From Akkermansia muciniphila (lineage in GTDB: Bacteria; Verrucomicrobiota; Verrucomicrobiia; Verrucomicrobiales; Verrucomicrobiaceae): a stretch of DNA of 56,398 nucleotides. Below are positions 43,310 through 52,140 of this stretch, piece after piece. Below the pieces are notes generated by a model. The model was not told the DNA's origin. It saw nothing but the letters and a program-made list of their open reading frames with translations, and made no database searches. Both the position numbers and the translations under genes were made by a program. The stretch covers positions 1-56,398 of the forward strand of contig CAMCWM010000010.1 in NCBI GenBank assembly GCA_945882215.1, read 5' to 3'. The stretch's first letter is position 1. Each line of letters starts with the position of its first letter.

Positions 43310-43668
43310 ACTGCGGCAGGGCGGGGCATCTCCACCGCCTCGCATTTCTCCCGCCAGCCGGGAAATTTCCACGCATTGGGGAATCCCTCGCACTGCGTTG
43401 GTTTCACCGGCTGGATGCGGCAGACATTCACGCCTTCGAGGAAGAGGCATTCGCCGTTCGGCTTGTCGATGATGCTCAGGCCGGTGCGGTTGGCGTTCAG
43501 CCGCGTGTGTTGCTCGATGAACTCGATCCGGGGCATGTCCAGAAATGCGGCGATGCGGGTAATCTCATCATCCGTGACACGCACGTCGCCGGGCCAGCGG
43601 CAGCAGTTGCCGCAGCGCTGGCAGGCATACCAGGGCGTGGTGGTGTCAAGTGGGGAGGCTTCGCTCAT
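43300..43668 (-). CDS. YkgJ-type cysteine-cluster protein
   Basis: This 122-residue protein has the family signature near its N-terminus, CQRCGNCCRWPGDV, and later Cys residues in GECLFLEGVNVCRIQPVKP and TQCEGFPNAW. The family (formerly UPF0153) is predicted to bind zinc or an iron-sulfur cluster; its function is unknown. ATG 43668 is the natural start. It converges with the flavoprotein gene, the last 10 bases overlapping. Confidence 0.85.
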   Translation of the reverse strand: MSEASPLDTTTPWYACQRCGNCCRWPGDVRVTDDEITRIAAFLDMPRIEFIEQHTRLNANRTGLSIIDKPNGECLFLEGVNVCRIQPVKPTQCEGFPNAWKFPGWREKCEAVEMPRPAAVQS

Positions 43669-43783
43669 GAAAAGTATTCTGTTCGCGCAATGCGGCGCGG
43701 GAGCGCATAATTCGTGCGATGAATCGGTTCCTGCAACGAAGGTTTGATAATCGCCGCCCCAGGCCGCGGCGCGAGTTGTTGTC

Positions 43784-44437
43784 GTGATGAAACTTCATCT
43801 GCTGCCATCCATCACCCTGCTACCGACGCCGCATGACACAGCGGATGAGGCGCAGATCATTGAGGACTGGTCGCGTGGTCTGGACTGGGTGAAGTGGTTG
43901 CTCGGCAGCGTGCGTGCGCGGACGGAGCTGTTGCTGGTGGACGACGGCGTGCTGCCTTTGCCTGCGGCATGGGCGGAGTTCACGGAAGGAGTGCTGCGGG
44001 AGGTGCTCGGCCCGGCTCTCAAGTCGGCCTGGCAGTCCGCTCAGGCGGGCGATCTGGAAGGTCTCATCGCCGTGGATGCTGCCTTGTCGGCGAAGCTTCC
44101 TGCCGCTGCGGCAAAACGCAGCGTGTTCGCGGGTGCCGTGCTCCTCAAATCAACGCGCCATGCCCGCTATCAGGCCGTGCTGGGCCGTTTGCGTGAGGCG
44201 GTGGAGCAGGGGCGGTGTGATGGGCACATCGCCATCGTGTGGGCGGCGGTCGGGCATTTTTTCCAGCTCAGCCTCACCAATGTGATCGCCGAATACCTTC
44301 ATTTGGAATGGGACATCCTCACGCGGGACGAGATGACTCAGGAAAAGCCCGCCGGGCGGCACAGCATCGCCGGACTCACCAGTCAGATCATGCACGACGC
44401 CTCTGCGGAGGTGGCGCTGTGCGTGGTGGATGCGTAA
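43784..44437 (+). CDS. Unknown alpha-helical protein
   Basis: I cannot assign a family. The start is GTG 43784 or, more likely, the adjacent ATG 43787 (MKLHLLPSITLLPTPHD). The 216-residue product is helical, without signal peptide, membrane helix or Cys clusters. A faint similarity in layout to UreF-type proteins (AQAGDLEGLIAVDAAL, then a helical C-terminal half) is not strong enough to call, and no urease genes are nearby. Codon use is like the neighbours, and the gene fills the interval to the next signal-peptide protein. Confidence 0.6.
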   Translation: MMKLHLLPSITLLPTPHDTADEAQIIEDWSRGLDWVKWLLGSVRARTELLLVDDGVLPLPAAWAEFTEGVLREVLGPALKSAWQSAQAGDLEGLIAVDAALSAKLPAAAAKRSVFAGAVLLKSTRHARYQAVLGRLREAVEQGRCDGHIAIVWAAVGHFFQLSLTNVIAEYLHLEWDILTRDEMTQEKPAGRHSIAGLTSQIMHDASAEVALCVVDA

Positions 44438-44503
44438 GATGCGGCGTTGCCATCGTTGACTGGTCGCAAGCTCCGCCCGCCTCCCACCGTTCTGCTTCAC
44501 TCC

Positions 44504-45811
44504 ATGATCTCCCCCCGCGCCTTCCTTCCTCTGCTCTTCGTCTTCAGCCCCGCGCTTCTCCTTGCCGAAGACTGGCCGCAGTGGCGTGGTCCTCGTTTGG
44601 ACGGCACCTCACGCGACGCGGGTTTCCCGATTTCGGCTGAAGGCAATGTGACGTGGAAGGCCGAACTGCCCGGCAGTGGCCATGCGTCGCCCATCGTGTG
44701 GCAGGATCGCATCTTCGTCGTCTCCGCCGTGGCGGAAACCGAGCAGCGTGTGCTCCTCTGCCTCGATCGTGCCTCAGGAAAACTGCTCTGGCAGTCGAAC
44801 GTGGTCAAAGCGCCGATTGAAAGCATCCATCGTCTCAACAGCCAGGCCTCCAGCACGCCTGCGACGGATGGGCAGAGCGTCTTCACCGCTTTCCTCGACA
44901 ACACGCCCACCGATGCGACGCGAAAAGCGAATGATGGCCGAGAGATTCCAAAAGGCGAAGTCCCGAAGGGCACGGTCGTCATCTCCGCGCACGATTTCAG
45001 CGGCAAGCAGATCTGGCAGGTGCGTCCGGGCCTGTTCTCCAGCAAGCACGGCTTCTGCTCCAGTCCCGTCGTGTTTGAAGACAAGGTCATCGTGAACTGC
45101 GACCACGATGGCGATGGCTACATCGTCGCTCTGGCCAAAACGGACGGCAAGGAGCTGTGGCGCATCGAGCGGCCGAATCACACCCGCAGCTACTGCGTGC
45201 CGCTCATTCGCGACATCGGCGGCCGCACGCAGATGGTGCTCAGCGGCACACTGTGCGTCACCAGCTACGATCCGCGCACCGGCAAGCTGCTGTGGATCAT
45301 CGACGGCCCCACCGAGCAGTTCGTGGCCTCGCTCGTCTTCAGTGATCAAACCGGGCTACTCTACATGACCGGCGGCTTCCCCGAGCATCACCTCCTCGCC
45401 ATCAAGCCCGACGGCAGCGGCAACGTCACCAACACCCACATCGCCTGGCGCACGAACAAAGGCGTGAGCTATGTGCCGTCACCCATCGTCGAGGGCGGCC
45501 ACTTCCTCATCGTCTCCGACTCCGGCATCGGCCACTGCTTCGACGCGCAATCCGGCGAGATCCTCTGGGAGGAGCGCCTGCGCGAGCACCATGCCTCCCT
45601 CACCAGCGCCGAAGGCCATGTCTATTTCATCAACGACACCGGCACCCTCCGTACCGTGAAGCCCGGCAAGACCTACCAAGCCCTCGCGGAAAGCGAACTC
45701 GGCGAAAAAGTCTTCGCCTCACCAGCCTTGAGTGAAGGACAGATCTTCATCCGCAGCGACAAGTCGCTGATCTGCCTCGGCAAACGCAGCGCGAAGACGG
45801 CGGCGCGTTGA
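44504..45811 (+). CDS. Exported PQQ-like beta-propeller protein
   Basis: ATG 44504 gives a signal peptide (MISPRAFLPLLFVFSPALLLAE) and the usual opening of this family, DWPQWRGPRLDGTSRDAGFP. Repeated blades of PQQ/BamB type follow: LLCLDRASGKLLWQS, YIVALAKTDGKELWRIE, VTSYDPRTGKLLWII, GHCFDAQSGEILWEERL. Such exported propellers are very common in Verrucomicrobiota and Planctomycetota; most have unknown partners and probably do not bind PQQ. In-frame codons upstream to 44447 do not extend the signal peptide sensibly. Confidence 0.88.
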   Translation: MISPRAFLPLLFVFSPALLLAEDWPQWRGPRLDGTSRDAGFPISAEGNVTWKAELPGSGHASPIVWQDRIFVVSAVAETEQRVLLCLDRASGKLLWQSNVVKAPIESIHRLNSQASSTPATDGQSVFTAFLDNTPTDATRKANDGREIPKGEVPKGTVVISAHDFSGKQIWQVRPGLFSSKHGFCSSPVVFEDKVIVNCDHDGDGYIVALAKTDGKELWRIERPNHTRSYCVPLIRDIGGRTQMVLSGTLCVTSYDPRTGKLLWIIDGPTEQFVASLVFSDQTGLLYMTGGFPEHHLLAIKPDGSGNVTNTHIAWRTNKGVSYVPSPIVEGGHFLIVSDSGIGHCFDAQSGEILWEERLREHHASLTSAEGHVYFINDTGTLRTVKPGKTYQALAESELGEKVFASPALSEGQIFIRSDKSLICLGKRSAKTAAR

Positions 45812-45831
45812 TCGGTGGGCCGCAGGCAGCC

Positions 45832-46305
45832 TCAGTTCGTGGAGCCGTTGATGCCGAGCAGCTCGATCTCAAACACCAGCGTGCTGTTTGGCGGGATTTT
45901 GGGAGTGGGGCTGTTCGCGCCATAGCCCAGGTGGGATGGGATCACGAACTTGAACTTGTCGCCCACCTTCATCAGATGCACGCCCTCCGTCCAGCCGCGG
46001 ATCACCTGGTTCAACGGGAAGCTGATCGGCTCACCACGCTCCACCGAACTGTCGAAGACCGAACCGTTGAGCAAGGTGCCGTGATAGTGGACCTTGACCG
46101 TGTCGGTGGAAACCGGAGAAACCGTGCCGGTGCCGCGTCGCAAGACTTCATACTGCAATCCAGTCAGAGTGGTATGCATGCCGCTGCCCACACTGACGTC
46201 GGCAATCGGTGAGGTGATCGGGGCTCTTTGAGGCTTGGTTTTGGGCGTGTGGCTGCAACCCAGAAGGAGCAGTGATGGAAGGATGATTTGGACGGCTTTG
46301 ATCAT
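45832..46305 (-). CDS. FKBP-type peptidyl-prolyl isomerase lipoprotein
   Basis: From ATG 46305 the protein begins MIKAVQIILPSLLLLGC, a lipoprotein signal with lipobox LLGC (Cys 17); TTG or ATG starts up to 46335 would lengthen the n-region. The FKBP domain follows: GLQYEVLRRGTGTVSPVSTD, VKVHYHGTLLNGSVFDSSVERG, FPLNQVIRGWTEGVHLMKVG, FVIPSHLGYGANSP, IPPNSTLVFEIELLGI. Residues lining the active site (Y, F, D, V, I, W, Y, F) are present. It would catalyse prolyl cis-trans isomerisation on folding proteins at the outer or inner membrane surface. It converges with the PQQ-propeller gene. Confidence 0.9.
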   Translation of the reverse strand: MIKAVQIILPSLLLLGCSHTPKTKPQRAPITSPIADVSVGSGMHTTLTGLQYEVLRRGTGTVSPVSTDTVKVHYHGTLLNGSVFDSSVERGEPISFPLNQVIRGWTEGVHLMKVGDKFKFVIPSHLGYGANSPTPKIPPNSTLVFEIELLGINGSTN

Positions 46306-46390
46306 AAGGGCGGATTTCGTGGTGAGGCTCTGCATCGGCCCAGTGTCTCGACTTGCCCCGTGCGGTCAAGCCACAGCCTGTCTCACGGTG

Positions 46391-46828
46391 CTACTTCTTC
46401 GCCTTGCCGTCTTCCAGTTTCTTCGCGGCCTTCTGCGCGTCGCGGAGGAGGTCTTCGAAGTCTTTGGCGCTGCCATAGCCGGTGCGGCCGGCGAGCTGGG
46501 TGCCGTCGGCGGCGGCCACGACGACGAAGGGCAGGGTGGAGCCCTCCACCTTGAACTTCTCGCGGAACAGGGCGCTCGTCGTCGCATCATCGCAGTTCAC
46601 ATCGGCATAGACGTACTTGCTCTCCGAGAGCCGCAGTTCCCGTTTCGCAATCATGCCCTTGAGCGCCTGACAGTTGCCGCAGGCTTCACGGCCATACTGC
46701 ACGAACAGCATCTTCCCCTGGCCCTGCGCCGTCTCCAGCGCCGATTTCAAATTGGTGATCTTGTCAGGGCCGCCCGCAAGCGCGGCGGAAGCAAGCAGCA
46801 GGGCAAACGACGCGAGCAGAGTTTTCAT
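46391..46828 (-). CDS. Exported thioredoxin-family protein
   Basis: The preferred ATG near 46828 gives a signal peptide (MKTLLASFALLLASAALAGG) and a mature protein of about 125 residues with thioredoxin-7-like features: MLFVQYGREACGNCQALKGM with a CGNC redox motif, then VYADVNCDD, and STLPFVVVAAADG containing the cis-Pro. It presumably reduces or isomerises disulfides in the periplasm. A TTG further upstream (46960) overlaps the kinase stop by 4 bases but adds an unlikely N-terminus. It lies downstream of the kinase-propeller gene on the same strand and may be cotranscribed. Confidence 0.87.
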   Translation of the reverse strand: MKTLLASFALLLASAALAGGPDKITNLKSALETAQGQGKMLFVQYGREACGNCQALKGMIAKRELRLSESKYVYADVNCDDATTSALFREKFKVEGSTLPFVVVAAADGTQLAGRTGYGSAKDFEDLLRDAQKAAKKLEDGKAKK

Positions 46829-46956
46829 GGCGATGAAGAATGGTTGGGTGTTCGACACCTGCATCCCATCAGAAAGCAGTCCGCGCTTCAAGCGCATTTT
46901 CACCCGGCCTTTTGGGGGACAAACCATCGCGTTTGTCGATGCATGGCCTGGAGCGT

Positions 46957-49035
46957 TCAACGTTTCGGCACGCGCTGGATCTGCCAGATGTCCATGCCGC
47001 CCTGACCGCCGGGGCCGTCCCAGGCGAACCAGAGAGTGCGGCCATCGGGTGACAGCCAGGGGGTGGCGACCTTGCCTTGGATCGGCCAGGCGAGGGGACT
47101 GGCACTGAAACTGCCGTGTTCATTTTGGACGCCCATGAAAAGTGTGGAAGGGGATGGATCGGCAGAACTTGCAGCGTTCCGCATGAAGAGAATCGTGCGA
47201 TTGTCAGAGGCCAGGAAGACCTGCCGCTCGGTGCCGGTGCTGTTGACTCCGGCTCCCAAGTTCTCGGGCTGCTCGAAGGGTGAAGTCAGTGACTGGCGGC
47301 GGCTGCGCCAGACGTCCCACCAGCCGAATCCGCCGGGACGGTCGGAGATGAACATCAGTGTGAGGCCATCAACCGAGAGGCTGGGGGCGAGATCTAGGCC
47401 GAGAACGTTCACCTGCGGACCCAAATGGGTCTGCGCTCCCCAAGGTGAGCTTCGATCACGGCGCTGCCTCTGGTAGATGTCCAAGGATGGCCCGCCTTGG
47501 TGGTCCGGTCCCTGCGAAGCGCTGTAGAGCAACGTGAGGCCGTCCGCGCTCAGCCAAGGATTGGTCTCGGCTCTGTCGGTGTTGACCTCGTCGAGCGGAC
47601 GGGCTTCACCAAACGGCTCGTTCGGAGTGCGGCGAGTGCATTCAACCAAATCCTCGGGACGAAAGCGTGCGGATTGTACGGTGAGGACCAATCCATCAGC
47701 AGTGATCGCCACGCCCTGTTCATCCTTGGCGCTGTTCACCATCGGTCCGAGGTTCACGGGCGCGGACCATTGGTAATCGGACGAAGTGAGGATGAAAGGG
47801 ATGGTGCCGGGAGTTGCTGAAGGCCGGGAGACGGGGAGTGGTGGAGATGAGGAGCGGGGCTTTGCGAACCATGCGGAGGGCTTGTCGAACACGAAGAACA
47901 CTCCCGCCGTGATCACGACCGCTGCGCTGAGGATGCTGACAAGCAGCAGTGTTTTTGATTTCGATTTTAGGGCGGGAATTTCACCTGCCGGGCTTTTGGC
48001 AGGCAGGTGGGGCGCTTGCTCGACAGCGTCTACGAGCATGATCCGGGACACCGCCGTTTTCACCTCATCGGCCCGCGCGTAGCGGTCTTGCGGATTCGGT
48101 TCCATCGCATGGGACACGATGGCATCCCATTGCGGGACCACTCCTGGACGCTGCGAAGGTGGCTTCCACGCGCCGCGCGGGAGGTCGCCGGTGATCATCT
48201 GGTAGATCATGACACCTAGTGCATAGATGTCCGCGCGGTGATCCACCACTCCGGCGGCACTGAACTGCTCCGGCGCCGCGTAGTCGGGCGTGCCCATGCC
48301 GGTGCCGGCCTTGGTGCGGAAGTCGCTGTCCACGTCATAGCGTTTGGCCAGTCCGAAGTCGCACATCTTCACCCGGCCATCGCGCGTGAGCATGATGTTG
48401 CTGGGCTTGATGTCGCGATGAATGATGCCGTGGTCGTGCGCGAACTGGAGCGCGTCACAAATCTGCGGCAGCAGCTTCATCGCCAGCTCCTGCGTCATCT
48501 GGCCGCTACGGATGACGCCCACCAAATCCGCGCCATCGACGAGCTCCATCACGATGTAGAGGTAGTCCGGCCCGGCCTCGCCATAGTCGATGACACTGAC
48601 AATGTTGGGATGGTTCAGCTTGGCCAGCGCCAGTGCCTCGCGGCGGAAGCGTTCCTCATAGCCGCGGTCCTTGGCTTGATCACGCCGCATCATCTTGATG
48701 GCCACGGGGCGTTGCAGGCGCACTTGCGTGCCTTTGTAAACCGCGCCCATGCCACCCTGACCGAGGAAACTTTCCACCGAGTAGGCGTCCTTCGGCAGCA
48801 GTGTGGTGAGATCCTCCGGCAGCGGGAGGTCGATGTTGTCGTTTCCCGAAAGTGTCGGACGTGGGCCGGATAGTGAAAGGGTGGCGTCGTCTGGATTGAA
48901 CGGCACGGTGTCGAGCTGCGAAGGTTGGAGGACTGCGGACGAGAGGCACTGCGCACAGCGACCGTCTGGACCTTCGGCAGGCAGGGCTTTGCCGCATTGC
49001 GGGCAAGTTTTCGGTGCGGCGGGCGAATCGCTCAT
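46957..49035 (-). CDS. Ser/Thr protein kinase with zinc ribbon and beta-propeller
   Basis: From ATG 49035 (MSDSPAAPKT) a zinc ribbon opens the protein (CPQCGKALPAEG, then CAQC). A complete PknB-type kinase follows (FLGQGGMGAVYKG, VAIKMM, HRDIKPSNIML, DFGLAKRY, GTPDYAAPEQ), then one membrane helix near residue 365 (LLLVSILSAAVVITAGVFFV), and PD40-type propeller repeats (WSAPVNLGPMVNS, NPWLSADGLTLLYS, APSLSVDGLTLMFIS, SPDGRTLWFAW). Kinase and propeller regions are so similar to those of the 1540-residue protein at 21954 that they must be paralogues; this copy lacks the beta-sandwich modules and the FGE-like C-terminus. The propeller should face the periplasm and may sense a ligand. Confidence 0.92.
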   Translation of the reverse strand: MSDSPAAPKTCPQCGKALPAEGPDGRCAQCLSSAVLQPSQLDTVPFNPDDATLSLSGPRPTLSGNDNIDLPLPEDLTTLLPKDAYSVESFLGQGGMGAVYKGTQVRLQRPVAIKMMRRDQAKDRGYEERFRREALALAKLNHPNIVSVIDYGEAGPDYLYIVMELVDGADLVGVIRSGQMTQELAMKLLPQICDALQFAHDHGIIHRDIKPSNIMLTRDGRVKMCDFGLAKRYDVDSDFRTKAGTGMGTPDYAAPEQFSAAGVVDHRADIYALGVMIYQMITGDLPRGAWKPPSQRPGVVPQWDAIVSHAMEPNPQDRYARADEVKTAVSRIMLVDAVEQAPHLPAKSPAGEIPALKSKSKTLLLVSILSAAVVITAGVFFVFDKPSAWFAKPRSSSPPLPVSRPSATPGTIPFILTSSDYQWSAPVNLGPMVNSAKDEQGVAITADGLVLTVQSARFRPEDLVECTRRTPNEPFGEARPLDEVNTDRAETNPWLSADGLTLLYSASQGPDHQGGPSLDIYQRQRRDRSSPWGAQTHLGPQVNVLGLDLAPSLSVDGLTLMFISDRPGGFGWWDVWRSRRQSLTSPFEQPENLGAGVNSTGTERQVFLASDNRTILFMRNAASSADPSPSTLFMGVQNEHGSFSASPLAWPIQGKVATPWLSPDGRTLWFAWDGPGGQGGMDIWQIQRVPKR

Positions 49036-49187
49036 GCGGTTTGACTGACGGTCAGATAGGCTGGGGCCGCCAATGGTTTCAAGTGGCAATCATGGCGGCG
49101 AATTCAACCGGCATCTTTAACGCAGGCATTCTCATTGGAGAGATGGCGCATGCTGTTCGTTTACTGCGCACTCAATTCAACCACCCC

Positions 49188-50171
49188 ATGATTTCACGCA
49201 TCTTCGCCCTGTCTCTCATCACTGCCATCGCGGCTTTCGCCGCTGATCCCGTTCCCACGTTTCAAGGCTCCATCGAACGACTGGACCCGGCGCTGGATGC
49301 CTTGATCGCGCCGGAGGCGAAGATTGAGGTGCTGGCGTCGGGGTTCAACTGGTCGGAGGGACCGGTGTGGCGGGATGGCGGCCTCGTATTTTCGGATGTG
49401 CCTGAGAACACGGTGTTTGGCTGGAAGGAAGGGGACACGGCGGCGAAGGTGGTGCTGAAGCCGAGCGGCAGCCTGATCGATCCCACCGGGCAAGGCTCGA
49501 ACGGGCTGGCGGTGGATGCGCAGGGGAATCTGATTCTTTGCCAGCACGGCGAGCGCCGCATCGCGCGACTGGAGAAAGACGGCCGCTTCACGCCGCTGGC
49601 GGGCAAGTACGAGGGCAAGCGCTTCAACAGCCCAAATGACCTCGTGATCACGAAGAACGGCACGATCTACTTCACCGATCCGCCCTACGGCCTGAAGAAA
49701 GGCGGAGCGGCGGCGGAACTGGCGTTTCATGGCATCTACGCGCTCACAGCGGCGGGCAAGGTGTCGCTGCTGGTGGAGGACGTGCGTTTCCCGAACGGCA
49801 TCGCGCTGAGCCCCGACGAGAAGACGCTCTACATCGCCGTGTCGGACCCGCAGAACACGCGGGTGATGGCGTATGACCTGCAAGACGATGGCAGCGCGAA
49901 GAACGGCCGCGTCTTTTTCAACGCGCAGCCGCTCAAGAACGCGGAACGCAAGGGCGGCTGCGATGGGATGAAGGTGGACACGAATGGCAACATCTGGACC
50001 ACCGGTCCCGGTGGCGTGTTGATCATCGACAAGAACGGCAAGCACCTCGGCAGCATTCTCACGGGGCAGGCGACGGCGAACTGCGCGTTTGGCGGTGAGG
50101 ATCGCAGCACGCTCTACATCACGGCGGACATGTTCCTGCTGCGGGTGAAGACGCTGGCGAAGGGGTTGTGA
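49188..50171 (+). CDS. SMP-30/gluconolactonase-family exported protein
   Basis: ATG 49188 gives a signal peptide (MISRIFALSLITAIAAFAAD). The propeller carries the family motifs: ASGFNWSEGPVWRDGGLVFS with the metal-binding Glu, FNSPNDLVITKNGTIYFTDP with Asn/Asp ligands, FPNGIALSPDEKTLYIAVSD, and CDGMKVDTNGNIWTTGPGG. Such enzymes hydrolyse sugar lactones with a divalent metal. Export places it in the periplasm, a common situation in this phylum. It is divergent from the kinase gene, with about 150 bp between starts. Confidence 0.9.
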   Translation: MISRIFALSLITAIAAFAADPVPTFQGSIERLDPALDALIAPEAKIEVLASGFNWSEGPVWRDGGLVFSDVPENTVFGWKEGDTAAKVVLKPSGSLIDPTGQGSNGLAVDAQGNLILCQHGERRIARLEKDGRFTPLAGKYEGKRFNSPNDLVITKNGTIYFTDPPYGLKKGGAAAELAFHGIYALTAAGKVSLLVEDVRFPNGIALSPDEKTLYIAVSDPQNTRVMAYDLQDDGSAKNGRVFFNAQPLKNAERKGGCDGMKVDTNGNIWTTGPGGVLIIDKNGKHLGSILTGQATANCAFGGEDRSTLYITADMFLLRVKTLAKGL

Positions 50172-50182
50172 GAACCTTCGAT

Positions 50183-50602
50183 TTAATCCAGCCAGTTCTC
50201 AAAGCGAAGCCCGGGCACTTGAGCGAAATCGACGGTGTTACGAGTGAGCAACAGGGCGTCATGCTCCATCGTGATGCAGGCGATGCGAAGGTCCATGGTG
50301 CCAATGCGGACGCCTTGTTTCCGCAAGCGGGCGAACAGTTCTGCGGCTTCCTTGTCCCAGGGCAACAGCGTCATGGCGGCGAGGAAGTTCACACGCTCGC
50401 CCAATTCAGCGTAGGCTTCGATCTGCTGCTCGACGCGGTTCAGCTTGGCGATGCGTGCGAGCCAGCCGCGCAACTGTTCTTCGGCACAGACAATGGTCGT
50501 GACCACGGGCTGGGCAGAGGCCTCCAGCCGACGTGACAACCGCATCCCGAGTTTGGTTTCGTAACCGAGTTCCGTCAGGTGGTTGGTGTCCAAGACGACC
50601 AC
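50183..50602 (-). CDS. PIN-domain toxin, VapC-like
   Basis: The 139-residue protein begins at GTG 50602 with VVLDTNHLTEL, the first acidic residue of the PIN nuclease site. The other acidic positions are visible as CAEEQLRGW, GTMDLRIACITMEHD and NTVDFAQVPGL. This set is typical of VapC-type ribonucleases that cleave tRNA or rRNA. A small Lys/Arg-rich frame ends 4 bases before its start, as expected for a toxin-antitoxin pair. The actual RNA target is unknown. Confidence 0.85.
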   Translation of the reverse strand: MVVLDTNHLTELGYETKLGMRLSRRLEASAQPVVTTIVCAEEQLRGWLARIAKLNRVEQQIEAYAELGERVNFLAAMTLLPWDKEAAELFARLRKQGVRIGTMDLRIACITMEHDALLLTRNTVDFAQVPGLRFENWLD

Positions 50603-50606
50603 AGGA

Positions 50607-50762
50607 TCAAGGTTTTACCTGTTCCGCTCGATATTGGCGGCCAAGCGCATCGGCTTCACGGGCCAGTTTGGTGTCACGCAGCATGCCGACGGCTTTGCGC
50701 CAGTCTTTGAGCTGGGGAGGCTTCCTGCTGGATGCCTTTTTGGATGTTGCCGTGGCTGACAT
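50607..50762 (-). CDS. Probable small antitoxin of the PIN toxin
   Basis: ATG 50762 opens a 51-codon frame ending in TGA at 50607, only 4 bases before the toxin start. The product is basic at its N-terminus (SATATSKKASSRKPPQLKDW) and helical after that (KAVGMLRDTKLAREADALGRQ). Size, position and spacing fit the antitoxin of a type II pair. I see no known DNA-binding fold and no good SD, so the family is undetermined. Confidence 0.6.
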   Translation of the reverse strand: MSATATSKKASSRKPPQLKDWRKAVGMLRDTKLAREADALGRQYRAEQVKP

Positions 50763-50812
50763 GATAGGAGGATAAATCTGAAGGCTCGCAGCGGCAAGAT
50801 GCTTTTAAGGAT

Positions 50813-52021
50813 CTATGCCTGCTCAATCAGTTTGATCAGCGCGAGGGCGTTCATGACGGCCTTGGGGACGAAGGAGCCTGGCTCGACGTATTCGGGCAGC
50901 TTGCTGGCGTCGGCGGTGCGTTCGGAGCAGTGGGCGTTGCCGCCGTGGGGGCCGAGGCCGTCGAGGGTGGGGGCGAGGCGCCAGAGGTGATTGGCATCGC
51001 TCAAGCCACCGCGTGGGACGGAGACGGCGGTGAGATTCATGGCGGCGGCGGCTGCGTGCCAGAGATGGAACAGCGCTTCGGATTCCACGCTGCCGGGCCA
51101 GGCGGAGGTGTGGCCGGTGCGGGTGGCGATGAGCTTCGCGCCATTGGCGGCGGTGCCGGTGAGGGATGCGAAAAAATCATCGGCCTGCTGCAGCGCGGCG
51201 GGATCGGTGGCGCGGCACTCCCATTCGGCGACGGCTTCATACGGGACGCGATTGACGACGGTGCCACCGTGAATCATGCCGATGTTCACGGTGCGTTCGT
51301 CAGCCTCGCTCGTTTGTGCGGCGATGTCGGGCAGGATACGGGCGAGGGCGTCGATGGCGTTGATGCCTTCGTGGTGCTTGCTGCCGGCGTGCGCGGCTCT
51401 GCCTGCGGCGGTGAGCTGCCAGGTGCTGCGGCCTTTGCGCGAGGTGACGATGTGCCAGCCACGTTCATCGACGGGCCCACCTTCAAAAACGAGCACGGCG
51501 CGGGCTTTGCCGCCGCAGCGAGCGGCGGTGGCGACACCAAAGTCGTCGCCGGTGACTTCTTCGGCGGCGTTGGCGGCGACGAGCCAATGGGTTTGTGCGA
51601 AGGCCTCGGGATCGGTGTCGCGCAGGATTTGAAGCATGAGCCAGATCAGGGCGGTGCCGCCTTTGTTATCGACGGTGCCGGGACCGTAAATGCGGCCTTC
51701 GTCGGGGCGCTCGTCCCATTGGAAATCATTGCGCTGCTCTTCCTCGGGCGGAAACACGGTGTCGGAATGCGTGACGAGCACGATGGGATCACCGCCAGCG
51801 CCACGATGGGTGAGGAAGAGATGATGGCCGGTGCCGGGAATGGCGCAGCGGGCGAGTTCGGCATCGAAACCTAGCGGAGCGAAGGCTTGGGCGGTGAGTT
51901 GCGCGACCGCATCCACTCCGACGGCATTTGCGGTGAAGCTGTTGATGGCAACGAGGCGGCGCAGGAGGTCGAGCGCGGCTGGGAGATGCCTTTCTGCGGC
52001 TGTTTGGAGGCTTTGAAGCAT
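50813..52021 (-). CDS. M20-family metallopeptidase
   Basis: From ATG 52021 (MLQSLQTAAERHLPAAL) the 402-residue protein has the M20 di-zinc motifs: VLVTHSDTVFP (His and catalytic Asp), GPGTVDNKGG (bridging Asp), ANAAEEVTGDD (catalytic Glu and ligand Glu), LVFEGGP, and a late His in GPHGGNAHC. The lid-domain segment AGRAAHAGSKHHEG is also typical. The family removes amino acids from peptides or acyl groups from amino acids. Frames upstream of 52021 are only the heptamer repeat read through, so the longer start at 52156 is not credible. With the dipeptide epimerase upstream on the same strand, a role in cleaving epimerised muropeptide dipeptides is possible. Confidence 0.9.
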   Translation of the reverse strand: MLQSLQTAAERHLPAALDLLRRLVAINSFTANAVGVDAVAQLTAQAFAPLGFDAELARCAIPGTGHHLFLTHRGAGGDPIVLVTHSDTVFPPEEEQRNDFQWDERPDEGRIYGPGTVDNKGGTALIWLMLQILRDTDPEAFAQTHWLVAANAAEEVTGDDFGVATAARCGGKARAVLVFEGGPVDERGWHIVTSRKGRSTWQLTAAGRAAHAGSKHHEGINAIDALARILPDIAAQTSEADERTVNIGMIHGGTVVNRVPYEAVAEWECRATDPAALQQADDFFASLTGTAANGAKLIATRTGHTSAWPGSVESEALFHLWHAAAAAMNLTAVSVPRGGLSDANHLWRLAPTLDGLGPHGGNAHCSERTADASKLPEYVEPGSFVPKAVMNALALIKLIEQA

Positions 52022-52023
52022 GG

Positions 52024-52107
52024 GAATGACGAATGACGAATGACGAATGACGAATGACGAATGACGAATGACGAATGACGAATGACGAATGACGAATGAC
52101 GAATGAC
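52024..52107. repeat. Tandem heptamer array (GAATGAC) x12
   Basis: Twelve exact copies of the heptamer GAATGAC run without interruption between the M20 peptidase start and the epimerase stop. The array begins three bases from the peptidase ATG. Since 7 is not a multiple of 3, the array encodes the same seven-residue peptide (RHSSFVI on the minus strand) in every frame without stops. Copy number is expected to vary by slippage. Confidence 0.97.
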
Positions 52108-52140
52108 GGGTGTGCGGACAATCTGCATCTACGTCTGCCC

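Noticed and set aside
43784..44437. Urease accessory protein UreF
   Set aside because: The similarity is limited to helix layout, there are no conserved UreF motifs that I can point to, and no urease genes are nearby.
52024..52107. CRISPR array or N-terminal extension of the M20 peptidase
   Set aside because: The unit is only 7 bp with no spacers, so it is not CRISPR. The extension would be only repeat-encoded HSSFVIR, and the family starts at MLQSL.
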